From NCBI GenBank assembly GCA_036502625.1, contig DASXYG010000041.1, positions 1 to 64,000 on the forward strand: DNA of 64,000 bases, read 5' to 3'. This document shows, one piece after another, positions 22,139-30,564 of the stretch. The position numbers and the translations under genes are program-made. Every line of letters begins with the position of its first letter. Position 1 is the first letter of the stretch. The DNA comes from DASXYG01 sp036502625 (GTDB taxonomy: Bacteria; Actinomycetota; Actinomycetes; Streptosporangiales; Streptosporangiaceae). A model generated the notes under the pieces. The model did not search any database. It was not told the DNA's origin and was given only the letters and a program-made list of their open reading frames with translations.

Positions 22139-23620
22139 ATGAAGCGCGGCAGCCGACTCTCCCGGTTGTTCGGCCGGTCCAAGGAGCCCGACCCGTTCGC
22201 CGCGATGGGTGCGGCGCAGCGGGTGCCCACGGGCATCCACTCGTCGCCGGTCGGCGTGCCCGTCGCGGCGGCGCCCGCGGCGAACGGCCGGCCCGTCCAG
22301 CCGGGCGGGCCCGAGCAGACGGCCGAGCAGCCGCCGGTGCGGGCGCCCGTACGCAGCGCCGACGCGGCGCGGGTGGCCGACGCCTGGGGCGGCGTCTGCG
22401 ACCACTTCGCGCTCCAGGTGCTGCTGCTCGCCGAGCAGCTACGGCCCGCGCTGGACCAGCTCGAGGCGGACGAACAGGACGCCGAGCGCCTCGGCCGCCT
22501 CTACCAGATCGACCACGCCGTCACCCGCATCCGGCGGTCCGCCCGCGACCTGCGGGTGCTGGCCGAGCGCGGCGACGACGTGGCGGGGCCGACGTCCTCG
22601 CTGGTCGACACCGTACGGGTGGCGCAGTCCTCCATCGAGCGCTACACCCAGGTCAACATCGGGGCGATCGTCGACCTCGCGGTGGTGGGCTACGTCTCGG
22701 ACGACATCGCGTCGCTGCTCGCCGCGCTGCTGGACAACGCGACGCGCTACTCGCCGTCCGCCGTGAGCGTCAGCGCGCACCTCCTCGCCGAGGGCGGCGT
22801 CATGTTCCGCATCGAGGACACCGGCATCGGGCTGACGGGGCCGCACGTCGCGGCGCTGAACACGGTGCTGGACACCGATGTTCCGGACATCGACGACCAC
22901 ACGTCGCGGCACACCGGGTTCGCGGTGGTCCACCGGCTGGCCCGCAAGCACGGTGTCCGCGTACGGCTGGCCAGCAAGGCGGCGCCCGCGGGCGCGTCCG
23001 GCGGCACGACCGCCATGGTGACGATCCCGCCCGGCCTGCTGACCGAGATCCCGGACCCGCCGCTGGCCATGGCGCCGGTGGCCGGGGCGCCCGAGCCCGT
23101 ACCGGACCCCAGCGCCACCGCGCACCTGACCGTCGCGCGCGAACCGGCGCGCCGCGGCCCGGTCGCCGCCGTCCCCGACGGCCCACCGGACACCGCCGAG
23201 CCCGACACCCTCGAACCGGGCGAGCCCGCACTGGAGACCCCCATCCCGGCCCCGCCCGGCGACCCGAGCGCCGAGACGCCCGTACCACCGGAGCTGCCCG
23301 TACGGCCGGGGGCGTCCGCGCCGGCCACGCCCGTACAGGACGGGGGCCGGCCGGCGCTGCCGCGCCGCGAGCCCGCCAGCTTGCGGGGCGACGAGCGGCG
23401 GCCCGGTCAGGCGCCTCCGGACGCGCCGGAGCCGGACGTCCTGGAGGCCGCCGAGGCGCGCCGTGCGTTCGCCGCCGACCTGGCCGCGTTCAGCGCCGCG
23501 CTCGCCGAGCCCGCCGAGCCCGCCGAGCCCGCCGAACCGGCCGCCCCGGAGCCCGATCCGGAGCCGTACGAGGCGTCGTCGGACGATCATTCGCACGACT
23601 CGGAAGAACAGGTGCCGTGA
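22139..23620 (+). CDS. cvnA: CvnA-type sensor-kinase-like protein
   Basis: 493 residues. It has a helical dimerisation segment with a histidine (YQIDHAVTRIRRSARDLRVLA) and a GHKL ATPase domain: N box ALLDNATRYSP, G1 EDTGIGL and G2 region HTGFAVVHRLARKHG. The C-terminal 150 residues are Pro/Glu/Ala-rich and disordered. Conservon CvnA proteins usually have an extracytoplasmic sensor with membrane helices; this one lacks them and starts directly in a linker, so it is probably cytoplasmic. ATG at 22139 gives the basic N-terminus MKRGSRLSRLFGR. First gene of the cvnABCD operon. Confidence 0.9.
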   Translation: MKRGSRLSRLFGRSKEPDPFAAMGAAQRVPTGIHSSPVGVPVAAAPAANGRPVQPGGPEQTAEQPPVRAPVRSADAARVADAWGGVCDHFALQVLLLAEQLRPALDQLEADEQDAERLGRLYQIDHAVTRIRRSARDLRVLAERGDDVAGPTSSLVDTVRVAQSSIERYTQVNIGAIVDLAVVGYVSDDIASLLAALLDNATRYSPSAVSVSAHLLAEGGVMFRIEDTGIGLTGPHVAALNTVLDTDVPDIDDHTSRHTGFAVVHRLARKHGVRVRLASKAAPAGASGGTTAMVTIPPGLLTEIPDPPLAMAPVAGAPEPVPDPSATAHLTVAREPARRGPVAAVPDGPPDTAEPDTLEPGEPALETPIPAPPGDPSAETPVPPELPVRPGASAPATPVQDGGRPALPRREPASLRGDERRPGQAPPDAPEPDVLEAAEARRAFAADLAAFSAALAEPAEPAEPAEPAAPEPDPEPYEASSDDHSHDSEEQVP

Positions 23621-24069
23621 TGAGCATGGGGGCGTCCCCGGACCAGCCGCGCAATCCCAGCGAGTTCGCCTGGCTGGTGAACGACTTCGCCGCGTCCACA
23701 CCGGGGGTCACGCACGCGCTGATCGTCTCCTCCGACGGGCTGCCGCTGATCGCGTCGGGCGGCGCGTCCGCCGACGTCGCGGACCCGCTCGCCGCGATGA
23801 CCAGCGGCATCCTCAGCCTCGGCCACAGCATCGCCACGCACGTCGGGCAGAGCCGCTGCGACCAGGTCATGCTCAAGTTCCCCGCCGGGCATTTCCTGTT
23901 CATGGGCATCGGCAGCCTCGCCGGGCTGGCCGTGCTGGTCGCCGAGGGCGGCAACCTCGGCGCCATCGCCCACCGGATGGCCCAACTGGTCGACAGCGTC
24001 GGCCACGTCCTGACCCCCCAGATGCGCGACGACCTGCGGCGCCTGACGACCGGCCCGGTCGTGCCATGA
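23620..24069 (+). CDS. cvnB: CvnB, roadblock/LC7-domain protein
   Basis: 149 residues of roadblock/LC7 fold (NPSEFAWLVNDFAASTPGVTHALIVSSDGLPLI). In conservons CvnB forms a membrane-associated complex with CvnA, C and the CvnD GTPase, resembling eukaryotic G-protein modules, and tunes development and secondary metabolism in Streptomyces. The ATG overlaps the CvnA stop codon (TGATG). Confidence 0.92.
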   Translation: MSMGASPDQPRNPSEFAWLVNDFAASTPGVTHALIVSSDGLPLIASGGASADVADPLAAMTSGILSLGHSIATHVGQSRCDQVMLKFPAGHFLFMGIGSLAGLAVLVAEGGNLGAIAHRMAQLVDSVGHVLTPQMRDDLRRLTTGPVVP

Positions 24070-24094
24070 CCGGCTCGCGGACGGGAGAGCTGAC

Positions 24095-24439
24095 ATGACG
24101 GCCAACCCATGGCTGCGGCCGTACGTCCTGACGGGCGGCCGCACCCGTGCGCACCAGCATCTGTACGTCCACACGCTGGTGTCCGTGCCGCACTACGACG
24201 CGACGTTCGCGGTGCGGCTGATGCCCGAGGCGAAGCTGCTGTACGACCGGGCGAGCGCGGGCGTGCAGACCGTAGCCGAGCTGTCCGCCCACTGCGGCGT
24301 CTCGCTGGGCGTGACCCGCGTCCTGCTCGGCGACCTCGCGGCCGGCAACCGCGTCTCGATCACCGCGGAGGCGTACGCCTCCCCGTACGACCCCCGTCTC
24401 CTGAAGAGAGTCCTTCATGGCCTTCGCGAGCTCGCCTGA
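24095..24439 (+). CDS. cvnC: CvnC, DUF742 protein
   Basis: 114 residues of the DUF742 family (RPYVLTGGRTR, followed by a winged-helix-like part TVAELSAHCGVSLGVTRVLLGDLAAGN). It is the third component of the conservon complex. Its 3' end overlaps the cvnD start by 23 bp in another frame, which couples translation. Confidence 0.92.
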   Translation: MTANPWLRPYVLTGGRTRAHQHLYVHTLVSVPHYDATFAVRLMPEAKLLYDRASAGVQTVAELSAHCGVSLGVTRVLLGDLAAGNRVSITAEAYASPYDPRLLKRVLHGLRELA

Positions 24440-25028
24440 TCCCGCGACGCCGAACCTGACCTCGGTCAAGATCGTGGTCGCGGGCGGATTCGGCGTCGGC
24501 AAGACCACCCTGGTCGGCGCCGTTTCGGAGATCCCCCCGGTGAACACCGAGGCGTGGATGACCCAGGCGAGCCGCACTCTCGACCCCGTCAGCGGCGGCG
24601 ACGGCAAGACCACCACGACGGTCGCGATGGACTTCGGCCGCATCACCCTCGGCCGCGACCTCGTGCTCTACCTCTTCGGCACGCCCGGCCAGGCGCGGTT
24701 CTGGCCCATGTGGGACGACCTCTGCCGCGGCGCGAGCGCGGCCGTCGTCCTGGCCGACACGCGCAGGCTCGACGTCTCCTTCGCCGCGGTCAACTACTTC
24801 GAGAACGACTCGGACGTCCCGTTCGTCGTGGCCGCGAACCTCTTCGACGGCCAGCAGACGCATCCGCTGCCGGAGGTCCGCGAGGCGCTCCAGCTCTCCC
24901 CGAACGTGCCGCTGACCACGTGCGACGCCCGCGATCCCGGGTCGGTCGTCCGCGTGCTCCGCGAGGCCGTCACGCACACGATGAACACGACGCAGGCGCC
25001 GAGCGCCGCACCTGTGACCGTCCGATAA
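24417..25028 (+). CDS. cvnD: CvnD, small GTP-binding protein
   Basis: 203 residues of the MglA-like GTPase family. G1 is GGFGVGKTTLVGAVSE, G3 region LFGTPGQARFW, and the G4 position reads ANLFDG rather than NKxD, as is common in this family. Together with CvnA-C it forms the conservon switch. The start ATG lies inside cvnC. Confidence 0.92.
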   Translation: MAFASSPDPATPNLTSVKIVVAGGFGVGKTTLVGAVSEIPPVNTEAWMTQASRTLDPVSGGDGKTTTTVAMDFGRITLGRDLVLYLFGTPGQARFWPMWDDLCRGASAAVVLADTRRLDVSFAAVNYFENDSDVPFVVAANLFDGQQTHPLPEVREALQLSPNVPLTTCDARDPGSVVRVLREAVTHTMNTTQAPSAAPVTVR

Positions 25029-25046
25029 CCGAAGGAGTCGCCACCG

Positions 25047-26273
25047 ATGCGCAGGATCCTGATCGTCGGCGCCGGGCAGGCAGGCCTGCAGCTCGGCCTG
25101 AGCCTGCAGGGCGAAGGGTACGACGTGACGATCATGTCGTCGCGCACCCCCGAGGAGATCCGCGGCGGGCGGATCATGTCCACCCAGGTGATGTTCTCGC
25201 CGAGCCTGGACATCGAGCGGGAGCACGGGCTGAACCTCTGGGAGGACAAGGCGCCGCAGGTCGTCGGGCAGCGGTCCACCGTGTCGGCGCCGCCCGGCAC
25301 GCAGGCGTTCACGTTCGTGGGCCGGTGGGACGAGTACGCCCAGTCCGTCGACCAGCGGGTCAAGATGGCGGGCTGGCTCGAGCTGTTCGAGTCGCGCGGC
25401 GGGCGGGTCGTCTACCACGGCGTCATGACGTCCGACCTCGAGGGCCTGGCCGCGCTGTACGACCTGACGATCATCGCGGCGGGCAAGGGCGAGCTGGTCG
25501 AGCTGTTCGACCGCAACGCCGAGCGGTCGCCGTACGACAAGCCGCAGCGCCAGCTCTCCTGCCTCTACCTGCACGGCGGCAAGCCGTGGCCGGACTACCC
25601 CGAGCCGCACGTACGGATCACCATGGTGCCCGGCGCCGGCGAGTTGATCTACATGCCCGGCTACACCCACACCGGCGCGGCCGACATCGTGCTGTGGGAG
25701 TGCGTGCCCGGCGGGCCGTGGGACGTCTGGTCCGACCGCCCGGATCCGGCCGGCCACCTGGAGCGGTCGCTGGAAATGATGGCGCAGTACATGCCCTGGG
25801 AGCGCGAGCTGTTCGCCGAGGCGGAGCCGACCGACCCGCGGTGCACGCTGTACGGCGGGTTCGCGCCGATTGTGCGCGAGCCGGTGGGCGAGCTGTCGGA
25901 GAACGCGTACGTCCTCGGCATGGCCGACGTCGTCGTCACGAACGACCCGTGCACGGGCCAGGGCTCGAACAACGCCGCGCACTGCGCCGACATCTACCTG
26001 AAGTCGATCCTCCGCAATGGCGACAAGCCGTTCGACCGCGCGTGGATGCGGAGGACGTTCGACGAGTACTGGGAGTACGCCAAGCACCCGACGCAGTACA
26101 CGAACATGATCCTCGGCGGGCCGCCGGAGCACGTGCAGCGCGTGCTGGGCGTGGCGGCGTCGAACCCGGAGGTGGCGCACCGCTTCGTGCTCGGATCCGC
26201 GGTGCCGGCGGACTTCTCGAAGTGGATCATGGACGAGGAGAGCTGCGACGCGTACCTCGCGTCGGTGAGCTGA
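25047..26273 (+). CDS. Styrene-monooxygenase-like (StyA) FAD monooxygenase
   Basis: 408 residues. The N-terminal dinucleotide fold ILIVGAGQAGLQLGLSLQ is the StyA form (GAGQAG), and the C-terminal half keeps the NDPCTGQGSNNAAH segment that binds the flavin ring. Two-component StyA enzymes epoxidise alkenes or oxidise indole using FADH2 from a separate reductase; no reductase gene is nearby. AAGGAG lies 9 nt before the ATG and only 18 bp separate it from cvnD, so it is probably co-transcribed with the conservon, in the place where some conservons carry a cytochrome P450 (cvnE). Confidence 0.85.
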   Translation: MRRILIVGAGQAGLQLGLSLQGEGYDVTIMSSRTPEEIRGGRIMSTQVMFSPSLDIEREHGLNLWEDKAPQVVGQRSTVSAPPGTQAFTFVGRWDEYAQSVDQRVKMAGWLELFESRGGRVVYHGVMTSDLEGLAALYDLTIIAAGKGELVELFDRNAERSPYDKPQRQLSCLYLHGGKPWPDYPEPHVRITMVPGAGELIYMPGYTHTGAADIVLWECVPGGPWDVWSDRPDPAGHLERSLEMMAQYMPWERELFAEAEPTDPRCTLYGGFAPIVREPVGELSENAYVLGMADVVVTNDPCTGQGSNNAAHCADIYLKSILRNGDKPFDRAWMRRTFDEYWEYAKHPTQYTNMILGGPPEHVQRVLGVAASNPEVAHRFVLGSAVPADFSKWIMDEESCDAYLASVS

Positions 26274-26279
26274 ACCGGG

Positions 26280-26612
26280 TCACCCTTCGTCGGCCGGGCG
26301 CGTGATCTTCATGTGCCCGGCCGCGAGGTCGTCGGCGAACGGGGGCTCGCCGTTGTGGTTCTCGTCGCGGATCACCAGGCGGGTGGTGCGCTCTTCGAGC
26401 TCGAACCGCTTGCTGCCCTGGTAGAAGGCGTCGAGCTCCTCGAAGCTCGACGCGGTGATGGGCGTGCCGTTCGCGTCGCGGCGCCACGGGATCACGCTGT
26501 GGCCGGTCCAGCGCAGGGCGATCCGGTCGGCCGCGGTGAGGATCACCAGGCCCAGGACGATCAGCGGAAGCACCAGCTCCATCATTGCCACGTTCACGTC
26601 AACGGGGGACAT
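26280..26612 (-). CDS. Membrane-anchored small protein, DUF6191-like
   Basis: 110 residues. One N-terminal membrane helix (MMELVLPLIVLGLVILTAADRIAL) and a cytoplasmic part with WRRDANGTPITASSFEELDAFYQGSKRFELEER and charged C-terminus. The pattern (helix, WRR-x-G, F-x-x-L-x-A-x-F-x-x-x-K-x-x-E-L-E-E-R) agrees with small actinobacterial DUF6191 proteins as I recall them. Function unknown. It converges on the monooxygenase gene with a 6-bp gap. Confidence 0.7.
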   Translation of the reverse strand: MSPVDVNVAMMELVLPLIVLGLVILTAADRIALRWTGHSVIPWRRDANGTPITASSFEELDAFYQGSKRFELEERTTRLVIRDENHNGEPPFADDLAAGHMKITRPADEG

Positions 26613-26636
26613 GGCGTACGGGTTCCGGGCATGACG

Positions 26637-26669
26637 CGGCGCCGGGGTCCCTGACAGTCCCCGGCGCCG
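26637..26669 (-). terminator. Hairpin with 11-bp perfect stem
   Basis: CGGCGCCGGGG (26637-26647) pairs with CCCCGGCGCCG (26659-26669) around an 11-base loop, between the secreted-protein gene ending at 26720 and the next minus-strand gene. It probably ends the former transcript. A second small hairpin (TAGCCC-TGA-GGGCTA) lies at about 26692-26706. Confidence 0.75.
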
Positions 26670-26719
26670 TGTCGACGTACGGTTCGCGGGCTAGCCCTGA
26701 GGGCTAACGCGCGGTTCGC

Positions 26720-26971
26720 TCACTGGCCCTGAGCGGTGACGGGGCCGTTGACGCACGGGCCCTGCTCGTTGGACACACCGAGGACGGTGTGGATGGCGGC
26801 GCCGATTCCGACGGCGTCGACGCTGCGGCAGAGCTGCGCCGGAACGACCTGGAAGTTCCCGGAGCCGTTGTTGCCCAGGGCGGTGTGGTCGGCCTGGGCC
26901 GGAGCTGCGCTCAGGACGGCGCCGCCGATCGCGGCGGCGATGGCGCCCGCGGCAGCCAGCTTCTTCAGCAC
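26720..26971 (-). CDS. Small secreted chaplin-like/hydrophobic surface protein
   Basis: 83 residues with a clear Sec signal peptide (KKLAAAGAIAAAIGGAVLSAAPAQA, cleavage before DH) and a mature part of about 55 residues with two cysteines (AQLCRSVDAVGIG, EQGPCVNGP) and an N-N-G-S-G-N turn. Size, signal and composition resemble chaplins and similar actinomycete surface proteins, though the typical chaplin core G-N-x-x-x-V is only partly present. The GTG at 26971 follows GGGGGAAT. Probably made on aerial growth; the family assignment is tentative. Confidence 0.7.
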   Translation of the reverse strand: MLKKLAAAGAIAAAIGGAVLSAAPAQADHTALGNNGSGNFQVVPAQLCRSVDAVGIGAAIHTVLGVSNEQGPCVNGPVTAQGQ

Positions 26972-27111
26972 GGAGATTCCCCCGAAAGGTTGATGAACGG
27001 TTTGCGTGGGAGCGTCGTGCGCGGTGCGACGATCCGCAACACGGAGTAGTAGACCGTAACTCGTTGTAGCGATCAAGTCGGGGTCGGCGTGACACGCCGG
27101 TACGGCATCCC

Positions 27112-27999
27112 TCAGGCGCCGTCGAGCAGCCCCAGGATCCAGCGCGGACCCGTGGTCATCGCGCCGACCGCCGTTACGCGCGACCGCAGTTCGCGGTCGG
27201 CGGTGACCACGATGACGCGGTCGCCCGGCGTGGCGGCCGCGGCCTGCGCCTCGGCCACGATCGTGTCGTCGCCGCTTCCGGGCGCGGCGACCACCCGGAG
27301 GTCGGCCGCGGGGCCGATGCCGCGCGCCTGGCCCTCCACGACCAGCACGACCTCGGGGTACCAGCGGTCCAGCGCGGGCAGATCGAGGTCGGCGGGCAGC
27401 GCGGCGGCGGACAGGCCGCGGGGCAGGCGTCCGGCGATCGCGTCGCGCAGCCGGGCCGCCGCGCCCGCGCGGTCGCGCCACCAGCCGTCGGCGCGCGCGC
27501 CCATGACGTTCGCCCCGTCGACGACGACCACCAGGCGGCCGAGGGCGGTACGGGCGAGCGGCCAGGTCTGCGCGAACCCGGGGTGCAGCTTGCGGTCGGG
27601 CACGTCGTCGACCGGCACCCACATGACCCGCTTGCTCTCCAGGTTGACGGCGTGGGCGGGCAGGAGCCGGTCCGCCGAGGCGAGCACCGTGTCGTACGCC
27701 CAGCCGCCGTGGTCGTCGTGGATGGTGCCGGTGATGACCGTGGCGCTGCCGTCGAGCGCGGCCTCCTCGGTTGCTTCGCGGAGGGCGGTGGCCTCGGGGG
27801 ACTCGTGGCTGTCGCGGGCGCCGCCGAGCACGCCCCATGTGCCGCCGTTGTGGCTCCAGCGGGAGCGGTGCTGCAGCAGGATGTGCGTGCCGCCGTCGGG
27901 GTCGTGGTGGTAGACGAGCAGGCCGGCGGCGCCGTACGTCCCCCAGTGCTCGTGGCCGAGGTCGCAGTAGGCCCAGCCGTCACCGTCGCCCGCGCTCAT
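27112..27999 (-). CDS. Nudix hydrolase fused to NYN/PIN-like nuclease domain
   Basis: 295 residues in two domains. Residues about 20-140 are a Nudix hydrolase with an intact box: G-ARDSH-E-SPEATAL-RE-AT-EE. Residues about 150-290 start LVVVVDGANVMG and continue with EVVLVVEGQ, DDTIVAEA and DRVIVVTADRELRSRV, which is the NYN (YacP-type) pattern with its acidic residues. Nudix enzymes clear modified nucleotides or caps and NYN domains cut RNA, so a combined RNA-processing or decapping role is possible; this is inference. Divergent from the membrane protein gene at 28093. Confidence 0.85.
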   Translation of the reverse strand: MSAGDGDGWAYCDLGHEHWGTYGAAGLLVYHHDPDGGTHILLQHRSRWSHNGGTWGVLGGARDSHESPEATALREATEEAALDGSATVITGTIHDDHGGWAYDTVLASADRLLPAHAVNLESKRVMWVPVDDVPDRKLHPGFAQTWPLARTALGRLVVVVDGANVMGARADGWWRDRAGAAARLRDAIAGRLPRGLSAAALPADLDLPALDRWYPEVVLVVEGQARGIGPAADLRVVAAPGSGDDTIVAEAQAAAATPGDRVIVVTADRELRSRVTAVGAMTTGPRWILGLLDGA

Positions 28000-28092
28000 C
28001 GCCCTCCCGTCAGGGCCACCTTAATGGCGTGCCCGTCGTCGGCGGCGCGGGCGGGCCGCCGCGCGGTGTCTTCCGGTACGATCCGTCGGGCC

Positions 28093-29409
28093 ATGTCTGG
28101 AATCGCACCCTTGTCACCAGCGCGTTTGCCGGTCTCGATGCTCCGCTTGCTGGGCCGGAACTGGATCGCCCTGCTGCTCTGGTACGTCGCCTCGCGCGCC
28201 GCGCACGACCTGCTGCTGATCGGCGCGGCGTGGGTCGGCCAGCGGCAGCGGCTGCTCGGCCTGAGCGTGCTCAGCCTGGCGGTGCTCGCCGTCCTGGCCG
28301 GCACGATCCTGATGCTGTACTCCCTGCGTGGCTCCCTGCCGTCGCTGCGCCGCGACCCCGCCCCTGGCACCGAACCGCAGGACGGCCGGCGCGGCGAGCT
28401 CATGCACGCCGTGGCGGAGACGATCCTGCCGTTCCTGATCTTCTACGGCGCCTGGGGGCTGTTCACCGAGGAGGCGCGCGACTACTCCATCGAGGGCCTG
28501 AACCAGGCGGGGTTCGGCACCAATTCCGGCTTCGTGCTCGACTTCGGCTCCGACTGGCGCGCGCTGCTCGTACCGCTCGCGGTCGCCGCGGGAACCTGGG
28601 GCGTACGCGCCGTCTGCGAGCGGTTCCACAACCGTACGGGCAGCCGGGTGCTCGCGGTCGCCACCGCGGTGTTCGAGGCCAACTGGATGCTGTTCGCGGT
28701 CGCGTTCGTCGGCACCGTCATCGGGCAGGGCACGACCTGGCTCACCGGCCGCGTCTTCTGGCACCGCGCCGGCGACGCCGTCGGCGACGTGCTGCACACG
28801 ATCGACACGTTCCTCGCCGGGCTCGCGCTGCCGCAGCTCAGCGAGGCGTGGCACTGGTTCGCCGCCTTCCTGCCCGACCTCAAGGACGGCCTGGTGCTGC
28901 CGATCCTCTGGCTGACCATCACCGCGGTCGTCTACGGCGAGGAGGTCACCAGCGACGGCAAGCTGGTCGAGGACAGCAGCAGGCTCAACCGCATCGCCGG
29001 CCGCGCCTGGCGGCGGCTGCCCGGCCGCGCGCAGTACGCCTCGGAGCTGTTCTCCCGCGAGTGGCGCGACAAGTACGTGCCGTTCGTCAACGGGCTGAAG
29101 CTGGTGCTGCGCGGCGGCGCCGTGCTCTACCTCGTGTTCTGCCTGATGTACGTCCTGCTGAAGGTGGGCACCGACTGGGCGTGGATCGGCGTCACGCAGC
29201 TCATCGGCGCGCACGACTGGAACTGGTGGTGGATCCGGCTGCCGGTGCTGAACTTCGCCCGCGACGGCGCGTACGAGGTGCTGCGCATCTGCCTGCTCGC
29301 CGCCGCCTTCGACCTCGCGCTGCGGCGCATCTCGGCTATTCGAAGAGCACGTACGGCGCCCGGTCCGTCGGCCGAACCAGCGGCCGTACCGAGCGCGCCG
29401 CGTCCGTAG
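28093..29409 (+). CDS. Multi-pass membrane protein, 438 aa, unknown
   Basis: Not recognised as a named family. About eight hydrophobic helices alternate with polar loops (for example LLGLSVLSLAVLAVLAGTIL and WMLFAVAFVGTVIGQG), with a Trp-rich part near the C-terminus (WNWWWIRLPVLN). ATG at 28093 precedes the conserved part; no strong ribosome site. The last 74 bp overlap the 3' end of the minus-strand gene 29336-29980, an antisense tail-to-tail overlap. Confidence 0.7.
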   Translation: MSGIAPLSPARLPVSMLRLLGRNWIALLLWYVASRAAHDLLLIGAAWVGQRQRLLGLSVLSLAVLAVLAGTILMLYSLRGSLPSLRRDPAPGTEPQDGRRGELMHAVAETILPFLIFYGAWGLFTEEARDYSIEGLNQAGFGTNSGFVLDFGSDWRALLVPLAVAAGTWGVRAVCERFHNRTGSRVLAVATAVFEANWMLFAVAFVGTVIGQGTTWLTGRVFWHRAGDAVGDVLHTIDTFLAGLALPQLSEAWHWFAAFLPDLKDGLVLPILWLTITAVVYGEEVTSDGKLVEDSSRLNRIAGRAWRRLPGRAQYASELFSREWRDKYVPFVNGLKLVLRGGAVLYLVFCLMYVLLKVGTDWAWIGVTQLIGAHDWNWWWIRLPVLNFARDGAYEVLRICLLAAAFDLALRRISAIRRARTAPGPSAEPAAVPSAPRP

Positions 29410-29980
29410 GCACGAGGAACGTGACCGCCACCTTCTGCGCGCGGCCCGCGGGGAGGTAGCGCGCGCCGAGGCCGGGCGCGGAGCAGTCGTCGCTGACGCC
29501 GTCGTCGGTGTCGGTGCTGTTCTCGGTGTCCCAGAAGCGGTCGCGGTCGTCGCGGCCGGCGAACGAGCAGCCGTAGATGGCCTTCGCGGCGGCCGCGGTG
29601 TGCGGCGTGACCTCCAGGTAGGCGCGGACGAGCGTGGCGCCGCCCGGCGGCCGGCGGGTCAGCGAACCGGCCGGGGGCGGCGGCGCGGGCGCGATCGAGG
29701 TGAGCCGCCACGTCGCGCCGGCGAACTCGCCCGGCTGGCCGCGCGGCACCACGGAGCCCACGGTGTAGCTGTTCTGGGCGTACGACTGGTTCGCGGCACG
29801 CCAGGTCAGGAAGCCCAGCCAGGCGGGCAGCAGGATGACGAGCGCGATCAGCGGCGCGAACCGCCCGCGCCGGCGGGGAGGCCGCGGCGGTGCGGCCTGG
29901 GCCGGCGCCGGCTCGGGCGGGAGGTACGTGGGCCGCTGGAGGTGCGGGTCGTACGGGTGCTCGTGCTCGGGGCGGCTCAT
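29336..29980 (-). CDS. Membrane-anchored extracytoplasmic protein, 214 aa
   Basis: A Pro-rich cytoplasmic N-terminus, one membrane helix (FAPLIALVILLPAWLGFLTW) and an outside beta-rich domain (GATWRLTSIAP, TLVRAYLEVTP, CSFAGRDDRDRFWDTEN). Third of three adjacent genes with the same architecture (29336-31166), probably tandem paralogues forming a surface complex. Coupled to the next gene by an ATGA overlap. Function unknown. Confidence 0.65.
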   Translation of the reverse strand: MSRPEHEHPYDPHLQRPTYLPPEPAPAQAAPPRPPRRRGRFAPLIALVILLPAWLGFLTWRAANQSYAQNSYTVGSVVPRGQPGEFAGATWRLTSIAPAPPPPAGSLTRRPPGGATLVRAYLEVTPHTAAAAKAIYGCSFAGRDDRDRFWDTENSTDTDDGVSDDCSAPGLGARYLPAGRAQKVAVTFLVPTDAARSVRPLVRPTDRAPYVLFE

Positions 29981-30564
29981 CGGTACTCCGCCCCGTCGTA
30001 CGCGACCTCTGGAGGCGCGTCGGCGACCATGCGCCGGGCCAGCGCCGGGGTCAGCCCGAGGTCGATGTCGGCCTGCGCGCCGAGGCGGTTCTCCCCGCCG
30101 GCCGGGCCCACGACCAGCCGCGCGCCGGCGAGCCGGTTCGGCGGGATCTCGAAGCCGATCGCGCCGTGGCGGGTCAGGCCGGGCTCGGAGCCGGTGTCGT
30201 CGAGCGAGCCGAAGCCCATGCGGTCGGAGGTGTCGTAGCGGTGGCCGTCGGTGGTCCTGAGGTACGCGGTGTCGAGCGTGACGGGCTCGTCGACGCCGGT
30301 GAGGTCCGCCCAGACGAGCACCCACAGCCCGTTCGTGCGCTGCGGCTTCTCGCCGAGGCCGTCCTTCTCCACGAGGGTGTGGCCGACGGAGACGTGGTCG
30401 GCCCGGATCTCGAACGCGGTCGTGCGCACCCGCTCGCCGATGGCGCCGCTGGTCGAGATCGGCCGCGTCTGCCGGTCGTACGACGGCACCAGGCGGTTCG
30501 CGGCGACCAGCGCCACCAGCAGCGCGGCGCAGATGACCGCGATGAGCGCGCGCCGCATGCTCAT
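29977..30564 (-). CDS. Membrane-anchored extracytoplasmic protein, 195 aa
   Basis: One N-terminal membrane helix or uncleaved signal (RRALIAVICAALLVALVAANRLV) and an outside domain (RTTAFEIRADHVSVG, LWVLVWADLTG, AIGFEIPPNRLAGARLVVG), a pattern close to DUF4352-like immunoglobulin-type domains. Middle gene of three co-oriented, overlapping genes. ATG at 30564 overlaps the upstream stop codon. Confidence 0.65.
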   Translation of the reverse strand: MSMRRALIAVICAALLVALVAANRLVPSYDRQTRPISTSGAIGERVRTTAFEIRADHVSVGHTLVEKDGLGEKPQRTNGLWVLVWADLTGVDEPVTLDTAYLRTTDGHRYDTSDRMGFGSLDDTGSEPGLTRHGAIGFEIPPNRLAGARLVVGPAGGENRLGAQADIDLGLTPALARRMVADAPPEVAYDGAEYR

